From assembly GCA_003141895.1 (NCBI GenBank), contig PLNT01000016.1, forward strand, positions 124,001-188,000: a stretch of 64,000 bases of DNA. The letters are read 5' to 3'. The position numbers and the translations under genes were made by a program. The notes below the pieces were generated by a model, which worked only from the letters and a program-made list of their open reading frames with translations, searched no databases and was not told the origin of the DNA. The DNA is from Bacteroidales bacterium (lineage in GTDB: Bacteria > Bacteroidota > Bacteroidia > Bacteroidales > VadinHA17). Below are positions 51,706-59,979 of this stretch, piece after piece (position 1 is the first letter of the stretch; each line of letters starts with the position of its first letter).

Positions 51706-51729
51706 AAGCCGGCTGAAATCAGCCGGCTT
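51706..51729 (-). terminator. Rho-independent terminator of hydCBA
   Basis: The perfect stem AAGCCGGCTG/CAGCCGGCTT with a 4-base loop is followed on the minus strand by seven T. It lies 31 bases after the hydA stop. Confidence 0.88.
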
Positions 51730-51759
51730 CTCTACAGTTTAGATCAGTTCAGGTTAATA

Positions 51760-53541
51760 TTAGTAGTTTTCACGTTCTACATAATGTGTGTGAAGCAGTT
51801 CATGCGACTTATGGCTGTTAGGCTGGTCGAGGAACTCCTTGTAGATAGCTATTACCTCAGGATTTTCGTGTGACTTACGAAGGGTCATATGTTCATCCTC
51901 AGAATAGATAGCTTTCATACGTTTTTGCCTGATTGCCAGACTTGTAGGAATTGGCTGTCCGCCACCTCCGATACAACCACCCGGGCAACCCATGATTTCG
52001 ATAAAATGATAAGTTGCTTTACCGTCTTTTACCATTTTCATCAGTTTATTGGCATTAGCCAGTCCGTGAGCAATTGCTACTTTCAGTTCAGCACCTTCCA
52101 GAAATTTCCATGCGTCAACACAGCCTTCGATCTTAATAGAAGCTTCTTTTACGCCATCCATGCCTCTTACAGGAGTAATATTCAGGTTCCCAAATGGTAC
52201 TTCACGTCCGGTCACTATTTCATAAGCGGTACGCAAGGCTGCTTCCATAACACCTCCTGTAGCACCAAAAATGACTGCTGCACCGGTTGAATCGCCCATT
52301 ATTGAATCGTATTTTGCTTCTTCAATATTTCTGAAGTCAATACCAGCCTGTTTGATCATAACAGCAAGTTCGCGGGTTGTAAGAACAAAATCCACATCTT
52401 TGTAACCACTTGCCCTCATTTCAGGTCTGTCAGCTTCAAATTTCTTCGCAATACATGGCATAATTGATACAGAAACGATCTTTGAAGGATCTATATTGCG
52501 TTTACTTGCATAATATGTTTTGGCAAGAGCCCCGAACATTTGCTGTGGAGACTTGCAGGTGGACAAATTCGGCAGATATTCAGGGTATTTGTGTTCAATA
52601 AATTTTATCCATCCCGGAGAACATGAGGTGAACATTGGTAAAGAGATCTGCTTATCACCATCAACCAGAGCTTTTTTCAGTCTTACAAGTAATTCGGTAC
52701 CTTCTTCCATAATTGTAAGGTCTGCACTAAAGTCAGTATCAAGAACTGAATTGAATCCAAGTTGTCTCAGGGCGTTGACCATTTTGCCGGTAACTCTCTC
52801 TCCGGGATCATAACCAAGATCTTCACCCAGGGCAACTCTTACAGCAGGAGCAGTTTGTACAACCACATGTTTGTCGGGATCATAAATTGCGTCCCATACC
52901 TGATCGATAGCTGTTTTCTCAACTAATGCGCCTGTCGGGCAGCGGTTTACACACTGACCGCAATTGGAACAGACAACCTGGCTCATTGGCCTATCGTGAA
53001 ATGAAGATATTTTCTGATGTGCGCCTTTGTTAGCCACAGCGATTGCAGCTATTGATTGTAATTCAGAACATGTTCTTACGCATCTCTGGCAGCGGATACA
53101 TTTACTGTCGTCCTTGATGAATGAAGGTGAAGATCTGTCAATATTGTATTTTTTATCTTCTACCAGGTCAAGGAAAACGTGATCACCAAATGCAAAATCA
53201 TTCGCGAGCTTCTGCAGTTCGCAATTCTGGTTTTTATAACATTTTGTACAATCTGATCTGTGCTCCGAAAGCAGAAGTTCAACTATATGCTTTCGTGCGT
53301 TTCTTACCTTCAGGGTATTTGTATGTATTTCCATACCTTCAGCAGCCGGAGTTGCGCAGGATGCAATAAGTGTTCGTGCACCTTTCTGTTCAACAATACA
53401 AACACGGCAATTGCCTGCAACGCAGAGGTCATCATGGTTACACAAAGTAGGAATGTTTATCTTCAGCTTCTTTGCAGCTGCCAGGACTGTTGTTCCTTCC
53501 AGAACAGAGACCTTCTGGTCATTTATAAGCAGATTTATCAT
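51760..53541 (-). CDS. hydA: NAD-linked [FeFe]-hydrogenase catalytic subunit HydA
   Basis: This 593-residue subunit of a trimeric hydrogenase has an N-terminal [2Fe-2S] ferredoxin domain (CNHDDLCVAGNCRVCIVE). Next comes a His-ligated [4Fe-4S] site (HRSDCTKCYKNQNC). Two [4Fe-4S] clusters follow (CIRCQRC and CSNCGQC). The H-cluster domain has L1 TSCSPGW near residue 307, L2 MPCIAKK near 362 and L3 MGCPGGCIGGGGQP near 518. It evolves or takes up H2 with electrons from NADH, alone or together with ferredoxin. It is last in the hydCBA operon. The maturases HydE, HydF and HydG are not in the window. Confidence 0.94.
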   Translation of the reverse strand: MINLLINDQKVSVLEGTTVLAAAKKLKINIPTLCNHDDLCVAGNCRVCIVEQKGARTLIASCATPAAEGMEIHTNTLKVRNARKHIVELLLSEHRSDCTKCYKNQNCELQKLANDFAFGDHVFLDLVEDKKYNIDRSSPSFIKDDSKCIRCQRCVRTCSELQSIAAIAVANKGAHQKISSFHDRPMSQVVCSNCGQCVNRCPTGALVEKTAIDQVWDAIYDPDKHVVVQTAPAVRVALGEDLGYDPGERVTGKMVNALRQLGFNSVLDTDFSADLTIMEEGTELLVRLKKALVDGDKQISLPMFTSCSPGWIKFIEHKYPEYLPNLSTCKSPQQMFGALAKTYYASKRNIDPSKIVSVSIMPCIAKKFEADRPEMRASGYKDVDFVLTTRELAVMIKQAGIDFRNIEEAKYDSIMGDSTGAAVIFGATGGVMEAALRTAYEIVTGREVPFGNLNITPVRGMDGVKEASIKIEGCVDAWKFLEGAELKVAIAHGLANANKLMKMVKDGKATYHFIEIMGCPGGCIGGGGQPIPTSLAIRQKRMKAIYSEDEHMTLRKSHENPEVIAIYKEFLDQPNSHKSHELLHTHYVERENY

Positions 53542-53562
53542 AATTCTTCTTTTTTTGATTGT

Positions 53563-54723
53563 TTAGTAGATGATCTCTTCCTTAAAATTGCCAACTATCG
53601 ACTTAAAGGCATTCCCGACTGACTGTCCGAGTCCGCATTTAGCAGCGATTTTCATAGTATCCGCCAACTTCATAAGTTCATTAAGGTATGTAGATTTTGC
53701 CTCACCTTTTTTTACTTTTTCTACACCTTTAAGCAATTGCTGACATCCGACACGACATGGAGTACATTGACCACATGACTCTTCAGTGAAGAATTCAAGG
53801 TAATTATGAAGAACATTATACATCGATCGTGAACTGTTGAAAAGCTTCATCGAACCTCCTGTAGGCACTCCTTCAAAACCGATAATTGTTTCTGCAAATT
53901 TTTTCCGTGGTACACAGAAGCCGGAGGCACCACCTACCTGAACAGCTTTTGTATCGCCGTCACCGAATTCATTTACAAATTGCTGTACTGTCATTCCAAG
54001 CTCAAGTTCAAAAATGCCCGGAGAAGGAGTATCCCCGGAGACTGAAAATACTTTCGATCCTCTTGAGTCTTTTGTCCCGTATTGGATGAAGTTTTTTGCG
54101 CCATGCTGAATGATCATCATAGCGGTTACAAGAGTCTCAACATTGTTAATTGAGGTCGGTTTACCAAAAACACCCGAGACTGTCGGATACGGAGGTTTAT
54201 TTCTTGGTTCCCCTCTTTTTCCTTCAATAGACTCAAAAAGAGCACTTTCCTCGCCACATATGTAAGCGCCGCTTCCCATGCGATATTCTATTTTGAAATC
54301 ATAGCCAATTTCTTTTATCATCTTATGGAATGCATCGAGCTCAATCATTAATTTGGGCAGAAGATACCTGTATTCTCCCCTGAGATAAACTATACCTTTT
54401 TTTGCTCCGATAGCTTTTCCGGCAATTGCCATACCACCATGAACCTTATTAGATACTCTGTCAAGAATCTCACGATCTTTAAACGTACCAGGTTCGCCTT
54501 CGTCGGCATTGCATACTATATATTTATCAGGGTTTTTCTCAGCTGCAGTGAATTTCCATTTCATACCTGTCGGAAATCCGGCACCTCCCCTTCCTTTGAG
54601 TCCTGAATCGAGCATCTCCTGAATGATCTCTTCCCTGGTCATTTTGAAGCCTTTGGCAAGGACTTCATGATTATCTATTTTTTCAAAAATAAGACCTACT
54701 TTATTTAATCCTTTATTTTCCAT
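53563..54723 (-). CDS. hydB: Hydrogenase flavoprotein subunit HydB (NuoF-like, short form)
   Basis: A 386-residue NuoF core. The FMN/NADH site has RGGAGFPTGMKW near residue 45 and CNADEGEPGTF. The NADH-binding CGEESALFESIEGKRGEPR follows. The [4Fe-4S] ligands are SCGQCTPCR plus Cys in AAKCGLGQS near the end. HydB of bifurcating hydrogenases is about 590-630 residues with an extra N-terminal thioredoxin-like [2Fe-2S] domain and a C-terminal domain with two [4Fe-4S] clusters. Both are absent here. That favours a simpler NADH-dependent enzyme (type A6-like) over a bifurcating one. It lies 9 bases after hydC. Confidence 0.9.
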   Translation of the reverse strand: MENKGLNKVGLIFEKIDNHEVLAKGFKMTREEIIQEMLDSGLKGRGGAGFPTGMKWKFTAAEKNPDKYIVCNADEGEPGTFKDREILDRVSNKVHGGMAIAGKAIGAKKGIVYLRGEYRYLLPKLMIELDAFHKMIKEIGYDFKIEYRMGSGAYICGEESALFESIEGKRGEPRNKPPYPTVSGVFGKPTSINNVETLVTAMMIIQHGAKNFIQYGTKDSRGSKVFSVSGDTPSPGIFELELGMTVQQFVNEFGDGDTKAVQVGGASGFCVPRKKFAETIIGFEGVPTGGSMKLFNSSRSMYNVLHNYLEFFTEESCGQCTPCRVGCQQLLKGVEKVKKGEAKSTYLNELMKLADTMKIAAKCGLGQSVGNAFKSIVGNFKEEIIY

Positions 54724-54732
54724 GGCGGATAT

Positions 54733-55197
54733 TTATTTTTGCATATAATCTTTAATAATCTCAGTCACTTTTTCAGGTGTAAGCTCAGTATATGGCAAGT
54801 CGTTAATAAGAATAGCCGGAGCTTTATGGCACCATCCGATACAGTTAGTCTCAATCAGACTGAATTGTTTGTCGGGAGTTGTTTCGCCGACTTTTATTTT
54901 AAGCATATCTTCAAGAGTATGAATTATGTCGCCTTTACCTTTCATAGAGCATGTGATTGTTTTACATACTCTTATAACGTACTTCCCTTTCACCTGAGTG
55001 TCGAGAAAAGTATAAAAAGAAGCTGTTCCGTAAACCTCAGCAGCTGAAATATCGAGTTCCCTCGCAACTTCAACCATTGCTTCATCAGTCAGATAATTGT
55101 GTTTTAGCACAATCGCCTGAAGAATTGGCATAAGGCTCTCCCGTGCATGACCATGTTTTTCGGACAATTCCTTAACTAAATTTCCTACCTGATACAT
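54733..55197 (-). CDS. hydC: Hydrogenase subunit HydC (NuoE-like)
   Basis: A 154-residue thioredoxin-like [2Fe-2S] subunit. Ligands are CKTITC and CIGWC, the NuoE pattern. It passes electrons between NADH dehydrogenase flavoprotein and the catalytic subunit. It is the first gene of hydCBA. The ATG 55197 follows an AT-rich leader. No clear TAnnTTTG box is seen upstream. Confidence 0.93.
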   Translation of the reverse strand: MYQVGNLVKELSEKHGHARESLMPILQAIVLKHNYLTDEAMVEVARELDISAAEVYGTASFYTFLDTQVKGKYVIRVCKTITCSMKGKGDIIHTLEDMLKIKVGETTPDKQFSLIETNCIGWCHKAPAILINDLPYTELTPEKVTEIIKDYMQK

Positions 55198-55540
55198 ATC
55201 TATCTTAATTTTAGGTAATTAAATAATTTTTAAATCATCAAATGCTGTTTTTTAAAGTGTTGTTAAATTAATAACAATACTTTTTAAAAAAAACTTACAA
55301 ATGTCATAGTTTTTAATTTAGAATGAAACTAAAGAATGGGATAGAGAAATTAAAGGTCTTTATCATTAGTTTAGTTTCAACACTGGAGATTACCTTCGGA
55401 CTTCGACCGACATAGTCAGCGTCCGACGAAGCAGTGAGCTCGTATTGACGCTTCATTCGGAATTGTAGATGTTACATGATTCGAGGACAAGTTTCCGAAA
55501 ATATATTATTGTATGCAATTGAAATTCAGTGAAACGATTG
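55198..55540. other. Gene-free region upstream of hydC
   Basis: The first 120 bases are AT-rich and must contain the hydC promoter. From about 55385 to 55460 there is a GC-richer stretch with a fragment related to the 154-bp repeat (GGAGATTACCTTCGGACTTC and CGCTTCATTCGG), which looks like a partial copy. I see no protein gene or RNA gene in it. Confidence 0.4.
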
Positions 55541-55694
55541 GGAGATTCCTCATTTCGCTTCGCTTCATTCGGAATGACATGCGGTTTTAGGGTGTAGGTG
55601 GGCGGAGAAGGCGATTTGCTCGGCAAATCGCCTTCTCCGCCCTGTCCCCCCCAACAAAAATAACTAGTCATCCCGAACGAAGTGAGGGATCTCC
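55541..55694. repeat. 154-bp palindromic repeat, copy 2
   Basis: The outer arms begin GGAGATTCCTCATTTCGCT and end AGTGAGGGATCTCC. The inner arms at 55600-55642, GGGCGGAGAAGGCGATTTGC and its exact complement, are separated by three bases. It has the same length as copy 1 at 252-405. The rest of the gap (55695-55913) holds another small inverted repeat (ATCCGTAGC...GCAACGGAT) and the promoter below. Confidence 0.85.
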
Positions 55695-55890
55695 AAGGGT
55701 TAACACCCAACACACATAGGTAGCACTTATCCGTGAATTAAAATTGTCTCCGAATTATCTGACATCTACAGGAATGACAAGTGTATTTGAGGATAATGTA
55801 GGAGGAAAGGTTGTTATCCGTAGCATCAGCAACGGATCTCCTTTCTTTTTTCGTTAATCCCGTGTCGAAAGTTTTTATCGCTATTTTCTT

Positions 55891-55898
55891 TACTTTTG
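55891..55898 (+). promoter_or_regulatory. Bacteroidota -7 box for the second HAD gene
   Basis: TACTTTTG matches TAnnTTTG, 16 bases before the ATG at 55914, so the 5' UTR would be very short. Confidence 0.5.
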
Positions 55899-55913
55899 AA
55901 CTTTCCGATACAA

Positions 55914-56798
55914 ATGGATTACCAATCAACTTTACGAAACCTTAAACCCCGTCATGAATTCTTTATCGGAATTGATTCTGACGGGTGTGTATTTGATACA
56001 ATGGATGTCAAGCAAAAGGAGTTTTTTATTCCTAATGCCATAAAATACTTCAATCTGTATGATATCTCAGAGGAACTCCGTGAAACTTGGGAATTCGTAA
56101 ACCTCTATTCCATTTTCAGGGGCGGAAACAGGTTTAATTCAATAGTTAAAGTATTTGAATTGCTGGAGAAAAGAAAAAAGATAAGGGATAGAAAATGCAA
56201 GCTACCTGAGATAAATTCCCTTAAAGAGTGGATAAAAAGAGAAACAAAACTGAGCAATGCTAATCTACGTATATATTTTGAATCAGCTTACGACGCGGAT
56301 CTTGAAAAGGTGCTCAATTGGACTGAAGCTGTTAATAAGGATATTACTTTATGTCTGAGGAATATTCCGCCATTTCCGCATGCCAGGTCTGCTGTGGAAC
56401 ATTTATCTTCCATTTCAGATATTGTAATTGTTTCCCAGACCCCTCTTGAAGCTCTTGAACGGGAATGGAAGGAACATGACCTGACGAAATATGTAAATAC
56501 AATAGCCGGGCAGGAACATGGAACAAAAACAGAACATCTTGCAATGGCTGCTAAAGGGAAATATTCAGGAAACAAAATTCTCATGATCGGCGATGCCAAA
56601 GGAGACCTGGAAGCCGCAAAAAATAATGATTTTCTTTTCTATCCTATTATCTCCGGAAATGAGGATGAGTCGTGGAAAGACTTCATGGATGAAGGTCTCG
56701 GGAAATTTATTAACGGTGAATATTCCGGAAAATATGAAGATAATCTTCTTAGAAAATTCGGAGAGTCTCTCCCCGAACATCCATCCTGGCAAGATTAA
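55914..56798 (+). CDS. HAD-superfamily hydrolase, paralogue 2
   Basis: A 294-residue HAD protein with the same architecture as that at 4420: motif I FIGIDSDGCVFDTM, the shared ETWEFVNLYS in the cap, motif II VVSQTP-like IVSQTPLEALEREWKE, IAGQEHGTKTEH and motif IV MIGDAKGDLEAAK. ATG 55914 gives the same N-terminal spacing as the paralogue. Unlike that copy it stands alone, with its own promoter. The substrate is unknown. Two conserved copies in one window suggest specialised roles rather than redundancy. Confidence 0.85.
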   Translation: MDYQSTLRNLKPRHEFFIGIDSDGCVFDTMDVKQKEFFIPNAIKYFNLYDISEELRETWEFVNLYSIFRGGNRFNSIVKVFELLEKRKKIRDRKCKLPEINSLKEWIKRETKLSNANLRIYFESAYDADLEKVLNWTEAVNKDITLCLRNIPPFPHARSAVEHLSSISDIVIVSQTPLEALEREWKEHDLTKYVNTIAGQEHGTKTEHLAMAAKGKYSGNKILMIGDAKGDLEAAKNNDFLFYPIISGNEDESWKDFMDEGLGKFINGEYSGKYEDNLLRKFGESLPEHPSWQD

Positions 56799-56953
56799 AC
56801 AATTTCAATACAACAGAGGAACCAAAACTTCAACACATTTTCCGACCGAATCTCCATCAGCATTATACATTTGGAATTGTCTGATGCCGGGACAGCCGCC
56901 TGAAATCCTGAAGATTAGATGATCTTTTTAAAAACGGAATCATCTTTCATTTG

Positions 56954-57694
56954 CTAAAGAATATCAAGATCTTTAAAATGCTGTCGTGGTATTTTAACTT
57001 TTACAGTTTCACTGTCTCTCGTTAGTATTATAGTGCTTTCTTTACGATCAAACATTGTAATATACTCAAAATTAATAATATGCGATCTCCCTACTCTGAT
57101 AAATCCATTTTTTGGAAGAAGTTCTTCCAGTTTCCCGAGGTTCATAGAACACAGATGTTGTTTTTTACCAGCCATAACATTAGTGTAATTACCTTCCGCT
57201 TTACAAAACAAAATATCGGCAGGATTAATAAATAAGGTTCCTGTACGTGTATTGACCCTGATCCTGGTTATCTTCCCTCCTATTTCGACCATTCTGACAG
57301 GACTGTTATCTACCAAATCTTCCCTTTTCCGTTTAATGAATCTGTCAAGACACTGTTTCAGCTCTTTGCGGTTCATTGGTTTAAGCAAGTAATCGAATGC
57401 CTGGTTTTTAATTGCTTTAACAGCATACTGGTCATAGGCTGTAACAAAAACAATCTTATATTTTTTATAGTTCTCAGGAAGATCATCGATGAAGGAAAAT
57501 CCATCTTTCCCAGGCATTTTAATATCAAGAAAAATTATATCCGGTTCAAATCGGCCTAATTCGATATAAGCCTCATCAACTGATTCTGCTGCTCTTATTT
57601 CATTGAAATAAAACGTTTCCTCAAGAAGTTTAGTAAGCAATATCCGGGCATTCTCTTCATCATCAACGATTAAAGCGTCTAGCTTTTGTTCCAT
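56954..57694 (-). CDS. LytTR-family response regulator
   Basis: A 246-residue two-domain regulator. The receiver domain has ALIVDDEENARIL, the phospho-acceptor Asp in IIFLDIKMPGKDG near residue 56, and a Lys in the later LLKPMNRKEL. The C-terminal LytTR domain (about residues 140-246) has FCKAEGNYTNV and FIRVGRSHIINFEYI. It binds DNA and normally partners a membrane LytS/YehU-type kinase, which is not adjacent; the kinase at 59980 is of a different class and is separated by transketolase. Confidence 0.93.
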   Translation of the reverse strand: MEQKLDALIVDDEENARILLTKLLEETFYFNEIRAAESVDEAYIELGRFEPDIIFLDIKMPGKDGFSFIDDLPENYKKYKIVFVTAYDQYAVKAIKNQAFDYLLKPMNRKELKQCLDRFIKRKREDLVDNSPVRMVEIGGKITRIRVNTRTGTLFINPADILFCKAEGNYTNVMAGKKQHLCSMNLGKLEELLPKNGFIRVGRSHIINFEYITMFDRKESTIILTRDSETVKVKIPRQHFKDLDIL

Positions 57695-57856
57695 ACGGCA
57701 GGCAGGTTTAGACTATTCAGGATAAATTTACATAAAGATATTTGTTTATTAACTATCTGGATAACAAATTTCTATTTATCCCTCCTTGCCGATTTTGACT
57801 TTGTAATGTTTATTATATTATGGTCATATAGTTTTTTTTCTCTCGATGAATAATTA

Positions 57857-57864
57857 TATTTTTG
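57857..57864 (+). promoter_or_regulatory. Bacteroidota -7 box for transketolase
   Basis: TATTTTTG matches TAnnTTTG, 32 bases upstream of the transketolase ATG. Confidence 0.5.
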
Positions 57865-57895
57865 TTGACCTTAATGAATCTAAAAAATAACACAG

Positions 57896-59935
57896 ATGAA
57901 TACTGACATAAATCAAAGAGCAGCTGATAATATACGCATCCTTTCGATGGCAATGGTTGAAAAATCCAAATCCGGGCATCCTGGAGGAGCTATGGGGGGT
58001 GCTGATTATATCCATATTCTTTTTTCTGAATATCTCAGTTTTGATCCTGATGATCCTACCTGGATTAATCGCGACCGATTCTTTCTCGATCCAGGACACA
58101 TGTCAGCTATGTTGTACTCAGTTCTGACGCTTACCGGTCAGTATAAGGTTGAGGAATTAAAGAATTTCCGTCAGTGGGAAAGTCACACTCCAGGTCATCC
58201 GGAGCTTAACGTTAAGAAAGGAATAGAGAATACTTCCGGACCACTTGGCCAGGGACATACTATGGCTGTAGGAGCTGCAATAACAGAAAGATTTCTCGTG
58301 GCAAGATTTGGAGAGCTATTTTCCCATAAAATATTCACATATATTTCTGATGGAGGTGTCCAGGAAGAAATTTCACAGGGTGCCGGTCGTCTGGCTGGTT
58401 TTCTTGGTTTGAGTAACCTGATAATGTTTTATGATTCCAATGATATCCAGCTTTCATCAGAAACCAAAGTAGTCACACGAGAAGATACAGGGATGAAGTA
58501 TACTGCCTGGGGCTGGAATGTTATTGAGATAAATGGGAACGACCAGACTCAGATAAGAATGGCACTTACATCAGCGATCAGTCAAAAAGAAAAACCTACT
58601 ATTATTATTGGTAAGACTACAATGGGTAAAGGTCTTCTTGACAATGAAGGTAAGAGCTTCGAGAGAAAAACCTCCACGCACGGGATGCCAGTGAGTGAAG
58701 CAGGTGGATCTTTTGAAAAATCATTGATCAATCTCGGTGGTAATATTTCCGATCCGTTCGAGGTTTTCCCTGAGGTTAAAGACTTATACAAAAAAGTGCT
58801 GGAAAATAAGCGGGGAAAAGCTTCTGAGTGGAAAAAAACAAAAGACACATGGGCCGCACAAAACAAAGAACTGGATAAGAAACTTCATTCATTTTATAAT
58901 CTGGAGCTTCCGGAAATCGATTACAAGTCAGTACTTCAGAAAGAAGGATCAGCTACAAGGGCTGCATCAGCCACTGTCCTTGGTGTCTATGCAAAAAATA
59001 TTGAAAATATGATTGTCTCTTCTGCCGATCTGTCGAACTCTGATAAGACTGACGGCTTCCTGAAAAACACTCATGCTTTTATTAAAGGAGACTTCACAGG
59101 AGCATTTCTTCAGGCAGGTGTTTCAGAACTGACAATGGCTGCAGTAATTAACGGGATGGCTCTACATGGCGGAGTTATACCTGCATGCGGGACATTCTTT
59201 GTTTTCTCCGATTATCAGAAACCGGCTATAAGATTGGCCTGTCTAATGGGGTTACCTGTTAAATACATTTGGACACATGATGCATTCCGTGTTGGTGAAG
59301 ATGGACCAACTCATCAGCCGGTAGAACAGGAAGCTCAGATAAGACTTCTTGAACATCTTAAAAACCATCATGGAGAAAATAGTATGCTTGTTTTACGACC
59401 TGCAGATTCGGCTGAGACCATCGTTGCCTGGAAAATGGCGATGGCTAACAAATCAACTCCTACTGCTTTGATTCTTTCACGCCAGAATATCAAAGACCTT
59501 CCTTCAGAAAAAAACAATCGGTTTGAAGATGCTTTAAAGTCGGAAAAAGGTGCTTACATTGTTCAGGATTGTTACGGCAAACCCGATATTATTTTGCTGG
59601 CAAGCGGATCGGAAGTCTCGACACTCGTCGAGGGAGCTCTTCTTTTAAAAAAGGATAACCTGAAAATCCGGATTGTTTCAGTCCCGTCAGAAGGTCTGTT
59701 CAGGAAACAGTCCGAAAGTTATCAAAGAACAGTAATCCCCGAAAATATTCCAATATTTGGACTAACTGCAGGATTACCGGTTACATTAACAGGACTCGTT
59801 GGAGAAAAAGGAAGAATCTGGGGGATGAACAGTTTTGGCTTTTCAGCTCCCTATAAAGTCCTCGATGAAAAACTGGGATTCACAGCTGAAAATGTTTACA
59901 AACAGGTGAAAGAGTACCTCGCGGAACTTATGTAA
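57896..59935 (+). CDS. tkt: Transketolase
   Basis: A 679-residue ThDP enzyme of the pentose phosphate pathway, full length. The N-terminal KSKSGHPGGAMGGADY and GPLGQGHTMAVGAA bind the cofactor and substrate. The ThDP motif reads ISDGGVQEE...LIMFYDSNDIQL, with Ser in place of the first Gly of the usual GDG. The pyrimidine-binding domain has the catalytic Glu in AGVSELTMAAVINGMALHGG. THDAFRVGEDGPTHQPVEQ lines the active site. It fits with Gnd and the PPi phosphofructokinase earlier in the window. It is probably monocistronic. Confidence 0.95.
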   Translation: MNTDINQRAADNIRILSMAMVEKSKSGHPGGAMGGADYIHILFSEYLSFDPDDPTWINRDRFFLDPGHMSAMLYSVLTLTGQYKVEELKNFRQWESHTPGHPELNVKKGIENTSGPLGQGHTMAVGAAITERFLVARFGELFSHKIFTYISDGGVQEEISQGAGRLAGFLGLSNLIMFYDSNDIQLSSETKVVTREDTGMKYTAWGWNVIEINGNDQTQIRMALTSAISQKEKPTIIIGKTTMGKGLLDNEGKSFERKTSTHGMPVSEAGGSFEKSLINLGGNISDPFEVFPEVKDLYKKVLENKRGKASEWKKTKDTWAAQNKELDKKLHSFYNLELPEIDYKSVLQKEGSATRAASATVLGVYAKNIENMIVSSADLSNSDKTDGFLKNTHAFIKGDFTGAFLQAGVSELTMAAVINGMALHGGVIPACGTFFVFSDYQKPAIRLACLMGLPVKYIWTHDAFRVGEDGPTHQPVEQEAQIRLLEHLKNHHGENSMLVLRPADSAETIVAWKMAMANKSTPTALILSRQNIKDLPSEKNNRFEDALKSEKGAYIVQDCYGKPDIILLASGSEVSTLVEGALLLKKDNLKIRIVSVPSEGLFRKQSESYQRTVIPENIPIFGLTAGLPVTLTGLVGEKGRIWGMNSFGFSAPYKVLDEKLGFTAENVYKQVKEYLAELM

Positions 59936-59979
59936 TTCCATCAAATCTTCTTTCTCCTAAAAACTAAAGATTTCAACAT

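Noticed and set aside
56593-56922. 109-codon plus-strand ORF at the end of the second HAD gene
   Set aside because: Most of it is the HAD gene in another frame.
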